Part shown: one piece after another, positions 34,801 through 40,135 of the stretch
Numbering within the stretch: position 1 is the first letter of the stretch
How the letters are laid out: each line of letters starts with the position of its first letter
DNA from: Streptomyces sp. SID8352
GTDB taxonomy: Bacteria; Actinomycetota; Actinomycetes; Streptomycetales; Streptomycetaceae
Direction of reading: 5' to 3'
Length of the DNA stretch: 49,105 bases
NCBI RefSeq assembly: GCF_009862265.1
Contig: NZ_WWGX01000064.1
Span: 115,209 to 164,313, forward strand
Position numbers and translations under genes: made by a program
Notes under the pieces: model-generated
The model's database searches: none
Seen by the model: only the letters and a program-made list of their open reading frames with translations
What the model was told of the DNA's origin: nothing

Positions 34801-36080
34801 GCGTCCAGTCCGTTCCGCACCAGGGTCAGGAGCTGACCGGCGAACGCCTCGACGGGAAGATCGTCGTCGAAGACGTCCGCCGCGTAGTCCAGTTCGATCC
34901 GCAGGTCGGCGTCGTCGTCGACGGCCCGGATCATCACGGAGAGGGCGTCCTGCTCGTGGACCGGGGCCGTGAGCGCCGTCTCCCGTTCCACCCCCTCCGG
35001 CAGCTCGGGGCGCGGGGCGCGCAGATACGACACGACCACGTCGAACAACTGCCGGGAGCCCCTCGCCGGACGGTCGCGCAGGACGTCGCCCAGGGCCAGC
35101 CGCTGGTGGGTCCTGAGCGCCCCGGCCCGCTCCCGCACGAGGGCGGCCAGGTCGCGCAGGGTGGCGTCCGCGGGGACCGGGACGCGCAGCGGCAGGTTGT
35201 TGGCGAACTGCCCGGCCGTGGCCAGTTCGCCGTCGGTGGTCCGGTTGAGGAAGGGGACGCCGAGGACGGTCTCGTCCGAGCGGTGCACCCGGGCCAGATG
35301 GGTCGCGAAGGCGGCGGCGAGGTACGCGAAGGGCGTCGAGCCGCCGGCCCGGATACGGGCCACGAGGTCGCCGCCGAGGGTGAGGGTGTGGTGGCCGCGC
35401 CGTGCGACGGCCGGGCGGTCGGGGGAGCGCCGGAACAGGGCGGGGGCCACGCCGTCCAGGGCGGCCCGGTGGAACTCCCGCGCCGCCGCGCGCTCCGGGG
35501 AGGACCGGTAGGCCGTGTCGGCGGCGGCGAACTCCCGGTACGAGGGGGCGGGCGGGAGCGGTTCGCCCGCCGGGTCGCCCGAGGTCAGCAGGGCGTACGC
35601 GGCCCAGGTGTCCCGGCTGACCCCGTTGAGGGTCCAGGCGTCCACGACGAGGTGGTGGGCGGCGAGGTGGAGGTGCAGCACCCCGGCGCCCTGCCGGACC
35701 AGCGCCGCGCGGAACAGCGGGGCGCCGAGCAGCGGGAACGGCCGGACGAAGGCGGCCTCCCGCCAGCCCTCCCAGGCCCGCCCGGGCTCCGGCTCCCCGG
35801 ACAGGTCGACCAGCTCCACCGTGCGGGGGTCGTCGAGGAGGGCGGGGGTGCCCTCGACCCACTGGTACGGGACGCCGTCCCGCTCCCCGAAACGGAGCCG
35901 GAAGGCCTCGTGCCGGGCGAGGGCCCGGGCCAGCGCGGTGCGCAGCGCGTCGGCGTCCACGGGCCCGGTGACGGTCTCACAGATCACGACGTTGAACTGG
36001 GGGCTGTCCGGGGTCTGGGATTCGGCGGCCCAGATGTCGTTCTGGTACGAGGTGAGCGGGAAATCGCGGCCTATAGCCAC
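28869..36080 (-). CDS. Dimodular nonribosomal peptide synthetase, C-A(Ser)-T-C-A-T-TE
   Basis: A 2403-residue NRPS. Domains: C1 about 1-440 (active-site HHLVVDAW at 142-149, with Ala where Gly is usual); A1 about 455-965 (TSGSTGRPKG at 610); T1 Ser1010 in FALGGDS; C2 about 1070-1505 (HHAILDG at 1211-1217); A2 about 1520-2030 (TSGSTGAPKG at 1677); T2 Ser2078 in FALGATS, a non-standard GATS; TE about 2130-2400 with GGWSFGG (Ser2208), LLDTTAL and GDHLTIM as catalytic Ser/Asp/His. The ten pocket residues of A1 read DVWHFSLVDK by alignment to GrsA, which is the EntF serine code. A2 reads DVQHISQVVK, close to proline-type codes but not matching one I know. An N-terminal C domain suggests a carrier-bound or acyl starter. 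GTG start with AAAGGA 7 nt upstream. No MbtH or phosphopantetheinyl transferase gene in the window. Confidence 0.95.
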   Translation of the reverse strand: MAIGRDFPLTSYQNDIWAAESQTPDSPQFNVVICETVTGPVDADALRTALARALARHEAFRLRFGERDGVPYQWVEGTPALLDDPRTVELVDLSGEPEPGRAWEGWREAAFVRPFPLLGAPLFRAALVRQGAGVLHLHLAAHHLVVDAWTLNGVSRDTWAAYALLTSGDPAGEPLPPAPSYREFAAADTAYRSSPERAAAREFHRAALDGVAPALFRRSPDRPAVARRGHHTLTLGGDLVARIRAGGSTPFAYLAAAFATHLARVHRSDETVLGVPFLNRTTDGELATAGQFANNLPLRVPVPADATLRDLAALVRERAGALRTHQRLALGDVLRDRPARGSRQLFDVVVSYLRAPRPELPEGVERETALTAPVHEQDALSVMIRAVDDDADLRIELDYAADVFDDDLPVEAFAGQLLTLVRNGLDAPDRPAAELPVLTPAERRALVAAQQGPEAPHRSDATVHGLFEEQADRTPDRVAVTAADGAGLTFAGLEARANRVAHALRAEGIVPGDRVAVLLERGPLTVPVLLGVLKSGAAYVPVDPSYPAERVAFLLRDSRARAVLTGPGAAPPDLPAGVPALDAGPLVEQGPADRPEPAAGPRDLAYVIYTSGSTGRPKGVMVEHHSVVNRLEWTQQRYPLGPDDTLLQKTPVSFDVSVWELFWWAVRGAGLALLPPAGERDPRVLLRTIEERRVTVVHFVPSMLGPFLDLLEAEPGLAARASGLRRVFCSGEALPPARVEQFARVLGTLPGGGPALTNLYGPTEATVDVSYHDCPTGSRRPVRRVPIGRPVANTALRVLDPYGEPQPVGVPGELCVGGVQVARGYLERPELTAERFTGDPFAPGGRLYRTGDLARLLANGEIEYLGRIDGQVKVRGNRVEPGEVRDALASLPGVRDAVVVDHHDAALGTRLIGYYAADEEHDPVALRAGLARSLPEFMIPAVFVRIDAVPLTPNGKADRRALPEPVAAPRHARTEPRNATEAALAETWAEVLGTGRVGVHDDYFALGGDSVLMLRVRALAERRGYRFDLSDLVRNPTVAALAPLTTAGGPTPEEPALEPFALVSGVDRAGLEGHEDAWPANRLQLGLLFHSRVEPESGMYRDVFRYSLALDTWDPGAFTAAHRLLVARHPVLRSSFDVGGRAEPLQIVDAAIDDALDIADLRDVPAEEAERDIAAHVEERRHHGYVFDRPPLHHLRVHVLPRSVELVLSFHHAILDGGSVATLIRELLQDYVHLLGGPIGAVPAAPERIAAHHALAERRTLRSAEARDHWAGYLAGAPPLPLPAFRPHEAPGGGGQITRRLDLPDDLTEAVRAFSRAHTLPVKSVLFAAHLLTLRMFSGQDDLVTGLVTHGRPEREGAERATGLFLNTLPVRFTGTPASWLDAVRDAFRQEQHSHPYRRYPLSAIQEDAGHNVLDTAFNYLHFHQLAEVFALPGVESLDFRTWEETNFALLVNAVTEPGGGGIWLRVDYQGQRFTEDQATLHGRALTGILERVVHHGDEPVDFGFLAEPLGPVPAARPAPDVVRAFEERAALAPGAPALVHGDRRWTYAELDAAADRAARRLTGLGAGPGTRVATAMERSPEVVAVLLGILKAGATTVPLDTAYPPERIAAMLEQAAPAAVVTHSTTGTDPAHLPGGDGATPVVRATALLAPAPGDTAEGAPPDALDPASAAYLLFTSGSTGAPKGVEMPHRSLANLVAWQNGQASGVTGGITAQYAPMSFDVSFQEIFSTLCGGGTLLLLSEDERRDPRTLLRLLDRERVERLHLPYVALQQLAEAAQALGVVPGSLRAIISSGEQLRVTDEIRALCAELPGVILENQYGPTESHVVTRHTMTGDPAAFPPLPPIGTPVDGAEVLVLDARMRPVPPGVTGEIHLGGVCLALGYAGRPDLTGERFVPRPGGAPDDRLYRTGDLGHLLPDGSVVCTGRSDSQVKVRGYRVEPAEVELAITRFAAHHPGLAETAVIARRREGNDSFLAAFLVGDPDRTDLPQLVKQLRSALPDHLVPSHFQWLDALPLTPSGKRDDRTLREIPLTTATGSSDTTEPRDAHETALVEILRELLGVPRLGVHDDLFALGATSLTAMRLVVLIEQRYGTAVPLSEFVAAPTVAELAARVRAGGGTAGFDPLVPIRTGGDARPLFFVHPMGGNVLCYVRFATHLPPDRPFYALQAAGVDAGTEPLRSVREIAASYVARVREAQPEGPYLIGGWSFGGFVAFEMARQLRAQGQEVRRLVLLDTTALNPGRRLRTGDDALLHWFFWELLWLRRGGDSPEEVIPPELVTLDEKFAFIAQLAVDEGVLPAGATGAVVHRLFQVYEANWRAAFAYRPDVVDQDLVLIHATEPLPEVLDTMHTAIQSMHRDPTNGWRERTSGELTVIDVPGDHLTIMEEPHIAHVVRVVTELIGE

Positions 36081-36097
36081 AAGGTTTCCTTTCTCTT

Positions 36098-36122
36098 CCC
36101 TGAGTGATCGAAGGATTCAGGG
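36098..36122 (-). promoter_or_regulatory. Inverted repeat in the NRPS 5' leader
   Basis: CCCTGA and TCAGGG (read on the minus strand) flank 13 nt, ending 17 nt before the NRPS start codon. It could be an operator or leader hairpin next to the ribosome site. Confidence 0.35.
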
Positions 36123-36175
36123 CAAGGTGGATTCCGAACAGCGGATACCGGAACACGAGGACGTGATCACCCTAG

Positions 36176-36206
36176 GTGCGCAAACCGCCGGGTGGCCACT
36201 GCGCAC
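36176..36206. promoter_or_regulatory. GTGCGCA-N17-TGCGCAC dyad upstream of the NRPS
   Basis: Perfect 7-bp inverted arms at 36176-36182 and 36200-36206, centres 24 bp apart, about 96-126 bp before the NRPS start. This is the range expected for an operator or activator site; the regulator is unknown, the adjacent GntR protein being one candidate. Confidence 0.4.
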
Positions 36207-36621
36207 TCGGGTAGCGGGGCCTACTCACATAAGCGGTTGACCTGGGACACACTGTTGTGACCTGCGCGTTCGTGAGCGTCAATGGCGGATTCACCTCAGC
36301 CGGCCACGCTTTGCCGCATCGAAATCAGGGCGCCGCGGCGCACCTCACCGTGAGCATTCCGACAAGGGTGGAAAATGGTCCGGGAAATGACCTCACCCCT
36401 TCCGGTCCGCGCCTCGAACACGCATGCCCGACCGACCGGCGGGAATGCGCCGCACCCGGAATTCAGGGGACCGCCGGCCGCGGTTCACCGGGCCTGGAAT
36501 ACCTTCGGGACGAGGGGCGGGGACGGCGGCCGGAGGAGACGGCGGCCGGAGGGGGCGGTGGCACGCGGCGGGCCCGGGTGCGCCGCGCGGCGGACCAGCC
36601 CGGAACCGGGGGCGGGGCCCG

Positions 36622-37389
36622 TCAGCGGCGCAGCAGGAAGGGGGCGGCACGGAGCCGTCCGCTGTGGATCCAGACGTCGGAGTATTCGACGGGGCGGCCG
36701 TCGGCGAGGCGGGTGACCTGCTGGAGGTACTGGACGGGGGCGTGTTCGGGGAGGTCGAGGGCGTGGGCGACGTCGGGGGTGGCGGCTTCGGCGCTGAAGG
36801 TGCGGCGGGCGGTGGCGATCTTGAGGCCGTAGGTGCCCTCAAGGGTGCCGAAGAGGCTGGCGGTGGTGAAGTCGGTGCGTTCGATGCCGGGGGCGAGGTC
36901 GGTGCGGACGAAGTTGAAGAGGAGGGCGACGGGGCCCTGGTCGGTGCGGCGGACGCGGGCCAGGCGCAGGACGCGGGTGGTGGGGGTGACGTCGAGGAGG
37001 GCGGCGATGGGGCGGGGCGGGAGGATGAGCGAGCAGTCGTCGACGGCGGTGGTGGTGACGACGCCCTGGCCGGCGAAGTCCTCGGAGAGGGTGGAGAGTT
37101 TCTGGGCGATGGCGGGTTCGACGGTGGTGGAGGTGACGAAGGTGCCGCGGCCCCTGACCTGACGGAGCAGGCCCTCCTCGATGAGGGTGGTCAGGGCGCG
37201 GCGCAGGGTGCCCCGGCTGACGCCGAACTCCTGGGCGAGTTCGGGCTCGCTCTTGAGGCGGTGGTGCGCGGGCCACTCGCCGCCCGCGATCCGCAGCCGG
37301 ATGTGCTCCGAGACCTGGACATGGATCGCCGTGGGGACATCACGTCGGACACGGGGACGTACGCTCAGGTCGGCCCTCACCCCGGTCAC
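36622..37389 (-). CDS. GntR-family regulator, HutC/UTRA type
   Basis: A 255-residue regulator. Winged HTH (about 18-85): IHVQVSEHIRLRIAGGEWPAHHRLKSEPELAQEFGVSRGTLRRALTTLIEEGLLRQVRGRGTFV; UTRA effector domain (about 105-250) with LPEHAPVQYLQQVTRLADGRPVEYSDVWI. HutC-type proteins bind a small ligand such as a sugar phosphate or amino-acid derivative. GTG start at 37389. Codon use stands out: nearly every codon with a choice ends in C (CTC for Leu, ACC, CGC, GCC), unlike the mixed C/G endings of its neighbours. It lies 541 bp upstream of the NRPS on the same strand, and a tandem operator lies 118-152 bp upstream of it. Confidence 0.87.
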   Translation of the reverse strand: MTGVRADLSVRPRVRRDVPTAIHVQVSEHIRLRIAGGEWPAHHRLKSEPELAQEFGVSRGTLRRALTTLIEEGLLRQVRGRGTFVTSTTVEPAIAQKLSTLSEDFAGQGVVTTTAVDDCSLILPPRPIAALLDVTPTTRVLRLARVRRTDQGPVALLFNFVRTDLAPGIERTDFTTASLFGTLEGTYGLKIATARRTFSAEAATPDVAHALDLPEHAPVQYLQQVTRLADGRPVEYSDVWIHSGRLRAAPFLLRR

Positions 37390-37748
37390 CTCGCCCTTCC
37401 GTTCCGCCGCCGCTCCCGCACCGGCCCGCTCGCCTGCTCCCGCACCGGCCCGCTCGTCCCTCCCGCGCCGGGCGGGACGTGCCCGCCATCAGGTGTAGAC
37501 CCGTTGCTGCCCGCAAGGCAAAGCGCTTGCCCATGAGGCAAGGCGAGGCGGTCGCGGGTGCCGGATCGGTGCCGCACCCCTAGGGTCGGAGGCGGGCCGT
37601 ACCGGAGCGCCGCGGGTCCGGCGGCGCGGGCCGGGTCCCCGACCGGGGCACCGGTCCTCCTGCTCCCCCCTGATCACCTGCTCCCCCTTGGTCCCCCTGA
37701 TACGTGCCGGTCGTGCCGGTCCCGTCGGTCCCGCCGGAGAGAGGAAGC
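37390..37748. other. Divergent intergenic region between GntR gene and START-like gene
   Basis: A 359-bp gap carrying the tandem TTGCC...GGCAA dyads at 37507-37541. A CCCTAGGGT-like block at about 37578 (plus strand) may be a -10 for the plus-strand gene. Nothing else recognisable. Confidence 0.5.
37507..37541. promoter_or_regulatory. Tandem 15-bp dyads matching the XRE-cupin operator
   Basis: TTGCCCATGAGGCAA at 37527-37541 and a degenerate copy CTGCCCGCAAGGCAA at 37507-37521, starts exactly 20 bp apart. The same pair, spacing and orientation occurs at 46707-46741 over the XRE-cupin promoter. Read toward the GntR gene, the near site starts 118 bp from its start codon. Confidence 0.6.
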
Positions 37749-38300
37749 GTGGTCGCGATGGCCCGGAACCGCAGGCTCATCCTGAGCAGCCCGTCCAGGG
37801 TCTGGGGCCTGCTGTCCGAGGGCCACCGCTACGGGGAATGGGTCTCGGGGACGCGCGAGGTCACCGCCGCGGACCCCGACTGGCCCGACGTGGGCTCCCG
37901 GCTCCGCGTCCGCGTCGGCGTGGGTCCGCTGACCCTCGACGACGTCTGCGTCGTACGGCACTGCGAGCCGGAACGGCGCCTGGAGCTGGAGGCCAAGGCG
38001 GACCCGTTCGGCGCGGCCCGCATCGCCCTCCATCTGATCCCCTGGGCCGGCAACACCCTCCTGGAGCTCGACTGGCATCCCCTGCGCGGTCCCGGCACCC
38101 GGATGCACGGCCTCCCGGTGGACTACCTCGTCTCGATCCGCAACGGCATGATGCTGACCAAGCTGGCCCGGATCGCGGTGCGCGAACAGCGCGCCGGGGC
38201 GGACGCGGATGTCCGTACCGGCGCGGGTGCCGAAGCCGGTACGGGTGGCGAAGCCGGCGCGGGCACCGGTGGCGGGCCACAGGGTGGCGGCGGCCGGTGA
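37749..38300 (+). CDS. SRPBCC/START-like protein
   Basis: A 183-residue protein with a polyketide-cyclase/START-like fold: ARNRRLILSSPSRVWGLLSEGHRYGEWVSGTREVTAADPDWPDVGSRL at the N-terminus is the typical first helix-loop with W; HLIPWAGNTLLELDW and RNGMMLTKLARIAVREQ end the domain at about residue 150. The last 30 residues are a Gly/Ala/Thr-rich tail. SRPBCC proteins bind hydrophobic ligands in a deep cavity; the ligand is unknown. GTG at 37749 has GAGGAAGC upstream; an ATG three codons later is possible. It does not resemble a known NRPS tailoring enzyme. Confidence 0.75.
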   Translation: MVAMARNRRLILSSPSRVWGLLSEGHRYGEWVSGTREVTAADPDWPDVGSRLRVRVGVGPLTLDDVCVVRHCEPERRLELEAKADPFGAARIALHLIPWAGNTLLELDWHPLRGPGTRMHGLPVDYLVSIRNGMMLTKLARIAVREQRAGADADVRTGAGAEAGTGGEAGAGTGGGPQGGGGR

Positions 38301-38390
38301 GGCACGAGGCCCCGCGGCGAGGGCTGAAGTGGGCACGGCGCGCTGCGGCGGCCCGGGGTGTGCGCGCGGCACACCGCGGTCGGGGCGGCG

Positions 38391-38453
38391 CACCGGGCAC
38401 ATCGGGCGCATCGCGCGCATCCGGCGCACCCCGCACATCCAGCGCATCGGGCG
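38391..38453. repeat. Degenerate 9-bp tandem repeat, 7 units
   Basis: Seven consecutive 9-mers (CACCGGGCA, CATCGGGCG, CATCGCGCG, CATCCGGCG, CACCCCGCA, CATCCAGCG, CATCGGGCG). It ends 40 bp before the TAGCGT box of the leader ORF. The period of 9 is also a multiple of three, but no gene is supported here. Confidence 0.8.
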
Positions 38454-38492
38454 TTCCCGCGAAAGGGGATGCCCCGGGGCGCGCCGACCGGG

Positions 38493-38498
38493 TAGCGT
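38493..38498 (+). promoter_or_regulatory. -10 element of a leaderless transcript
   Basis: TAGCGT ends 7 nt before the ATG at 38506, the arrangement of leaderless Streptomyces genes. The -35 region is not convincing. Confidence 0.5.
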
Positions 38499-38505
38499 GC
38501 GGGGC

Positions 38506-38571
38506 ATGTCGAGCCCCGAGTCGGACAGGGCGGGGGCTTTCGGTCACGCCGTCAGCCCCCTGAACCACTGA
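38506..38571 (+). CDS. 21-codon leader peptide ORF (candidate attenuator)
   Basis: ATG...TGA encoding MSSPESDRAGAFGHAVSPLNH. It has no ribosome-binding site but starts 8 nt after a TAGCGT -10 box. It precedes, by 119 bp, the gene for a Cmx/CmlR-type chloramphenicol exporter, and a perfect hairpin follows 14 nt after its stop. Inducible chloramphenicol-resistance genes in actinobacteria and others use a short translated leader where the drug stalls the ribosome and opens a sequestering structure. The role here is inferred from layout, not from recognised leader similarity. Confidence 0.5.
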   Translation: MSSPESDRAGAFGHAVSPLNH

Positions 38572-38585
38572 TCCGGTGAATCCGC

Positions 38586-38612
38586 CGTCCCGCCGCCTTC
38601 CACGGCGGGACG
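38586..38612 (+). promoter_or_regulatory. Hairpin between leader ORF and exporter gene
   Basis: CGTCCCGCCG and CGGCGGGACG form a perfect 10-bp stem with a 7-nt loop, 14 nt after the leader stop codon and about 80 nt before the exporter start. A second weaker pairing (GACGAG at about 38644 with CTCGTC at about 38672) ends next to the exporter's GGAG ribosome site. Consistent with translational attenuation. Confidence 0.5.
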
Positions 38613-38690
38613 CGCCTTCGCCCTCCCCGGGGGCGGGCCGCGGTGACGAGATGACCCCTCGCGCGCTTCTCCTCGTCCCGGAGCCACTCG

Positions 38691-40061
38691 ATGCCCCTAC
38701 CGCTGTATCTGCTCGCCCTGGCCGCCTTCGCCATGGGCACCTCGGAGTTCATGCTCGCCGGCCTCCTGCCGGACATCGCCTCGGACCTCGGCAGCACCGT
38801 CGGCGCGGCCGGGACGCTCACCCCGGCCTTCGCGGTCGGCATGGTCGTGGGCGCCCCGCTGATGGCGGCGCTCGCACGGGAGCGGCCCGCCCGAGCCGCC
38901 CTGCCGGGGTTCGTCCTCGTCTTCGCGGCGGCCCATGTCCTGGGCGCCCTCACCACCAGCTTCCCGGTGCTGTTCGCCACCCGGGCCGTCGCCGCGCTCG
39001 CCGACGCGGGCTTCCTGGCGGTGGCCCTGACGACCGCCGCCGCCCTGGTCCCGCCCGACCGGAAGGGACGCGCGCTGGCCGTGCTGCTCTCGGGCACCAC
39101 GGTCGCCATGGTGGTCGGGGTCCCCGGCGGCGCCGCCCTCGGCGCCCTGCTCGGCTGGCGTGCCGCCTTCTGGGCCGTCGCCGCCCTGTGCCTGCCCACG
39201 GCCCTGGGCCTGCTGAGGGGCGTCCCGACGGGGCGTCCGGAGGGGGCGGCGAGGACGGACGCGGAGCACACGCCGCGCAGCGGATGCACGGGGGGAACGC
39301 CAGTCCCCCGGCGGCCGGAACACGCGGCACACGGCAGCGACGTGCCGACGGCACCCGCCGCATCCGCCGCGCCCGCCGCGCCCGCCGACCGTACGCAGCT
39401 CCGCTCGGAGTTGGCCGGGCTGGCCCGGCCGCGCCTGCTGCTGGTGATGCTGCTCGGGGCACTGGTGAACGCGGCCACGTTCGGAAGCCTCACCTTCCTG
39501 GCTCCCGTGGTGACCGGCGCCGCCGGGCTGCACCCGCTCTGGGTGCCGGTCGCCCTGGTGCTCTTCGGGACCGGCGCCCTCGTCGGCGTCACCGTCGCCG
39601 GACGGTTCGCCGACCGCCGCCCCGGCACGGTCGTCGCCGCCGTCGGCCCGCCACTGCTCCTCGGCTGGCCGGCGACGGCCCTGCTGGCCGGGGAACCGGC
39701 CGCGCTGCTCCCCCTCGTCCTCGTCCAGGGCGCGCTGTCCTTCGCGCTGGGCGGCACTTTGATCACCAGGGTCCTGTACGAGGCGGCGGGCGCGCCCACC
39801 ATGGCCGGTTCGTACGCGACCGCCGCGCTCAACGTCGGCGCCGCCGTCGGCCCCCTGGTCGCCGCGGCCACCCTGACCACCGGGGCCGGGGAGCTGGGGC
39901 CGCTGTGGGCCGGGGGCCTCCTGGTCACGGCCGCGCTGCTCCTCGCGCTCCCCTTCCGCACCGTGCTCGGGAACGGCACGACCACGGAACCGGACCCACC
40001 GACGGGCGTCCCGCGCCCCGTACCGGCATCCGCCCGGCGGACCGGCGCCCCTCCGGCCTGA
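38691..40061 (+). CDS. MFS chloramphenicol exporter family (Cmx/CmlR-type)
   Basis: A 456-residue 12-segment DHA1 exporter. The N-terminus MPLPLYLLALAAFAMGTSEF continuing MLAGLLPDIASDLG, the TM4-5 segment GFLAVALTTAAALVPPDRKGRALAVLLSGTTVAMVVGVPGG and the C-terminal ITRVLYEAAGAPTMAGSYATAALNVGAA are nearly as I remember them in the Streptomyces lividans CmlR and Corynebacterium Cmx chloramphenicol exporters. It differs by a long Ala/Pro/Thr-rich cytoplasmic loop (about residues 182-235) between the two halves, where those proteins have a shorter linker. ATG at 38691 with GGAG 8 nt upstream. It converges on the MBL-fold gene across a hairpin. Confidence 0.87.
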   Translation: MPLPLYLLALAAFAMGTSEFMLAGLLPDIASDLGSTVGAAGTLTPAFAVGMVVGAPLMAALARERPARAALPGFVLVFAAAHVLGALTTSFPVLFATRAVAALADAGFLAVALTTAAALVPPDRKGRALAVLLSGTTVAMVVGVPGGAALGALLGWRAAFWAVAALCLPTALGLLRGVPTGRPEGAARTDAEHTPRSGCTGGTPVPRRPEHAAHGSDVPTAPAASAAPAAPADRTQLRSELAGLARPRLLLVMLLGALVNAATFGSLTFLAPVVTGAAGLHPLWVPVALVLFGTGALVGVTVAGRFADRRPGTVVAAVGPPLLLGWPATALLAGEPAALLPLVLVQGALSFALGGTLITRVLYEAAGAPTMAGSYATAALNVGAAVGPLVAAATLTTGAGELGPLWAGGLLVTAALLLALPFRTVLGNGTTTEPDPPTGVPRPVPASARRTGAPPA

Positions 40062-40071
40062 CCGCCCGGCC

Positions 40072-40123
40072 GGCTCCGGCCCGCCGCACGGGGAGGTGGC
40101 GACACCGCCCCGGGGCCGGAGCC
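40072..40123. terminator. Nested hairpin between convergent genes
   Basis: GGCTCCGGCC pairs with GGCCGGAGCC (40114-40123) around an inner CGGGG..GGTG-gcga-CACC..CCCCG stem. It sits between the MFS and MBL-fold genes. Confidence 0.65.
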
Positions 40124-40135
40124 CGGCCCGTCGCG

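Larger units (their letters stand above)
36081..36621. other. Intergenic region upstream of the NRPS
   Basis: About 540 bp with lower GC than the surroundings in its left half. It contains a hairpin in the NRPS leader (36098-36122), a GTGCGCA dyad (36176-36206) and, on the minus strand, CTAGGG-type -10-like sequence near 36170. The right half (36300-36621) shows no convincing signal, and its open frames are arginine/proline-rich. The GntR gene ends at its right edge, on the same strand as the NRPS. Confidence 0.55.
38301..38690. other. Long leader region before the chloramphenicol-exporter-type gene
   Basis: A 390-bp region containing a seven-unit 9-bp degenerate repeat, a leaderless 21-codon ORF and a strong hairpin, listed separately. 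The opposite strand shows only repeat-derived Arg/Met-rich frames. Confidence 0.6.

Noticed and set aside
28668..36107. A 2479-codon open frame on the plus strand across the whole NRPS gene
   Set aside because: It is the antisense shadow of a high-GC gene: no ribosome site, Gly/Arg/Glu/His low-complexity composition and no domain, while the minus strand has clear NRPS motifs throughout.
38301..38507. A minus-strand Arg/Met-rich protein over the 9-bp repeat
   Set aside because: The composition comes from the repeat itself; no start signal or conserved pattern.
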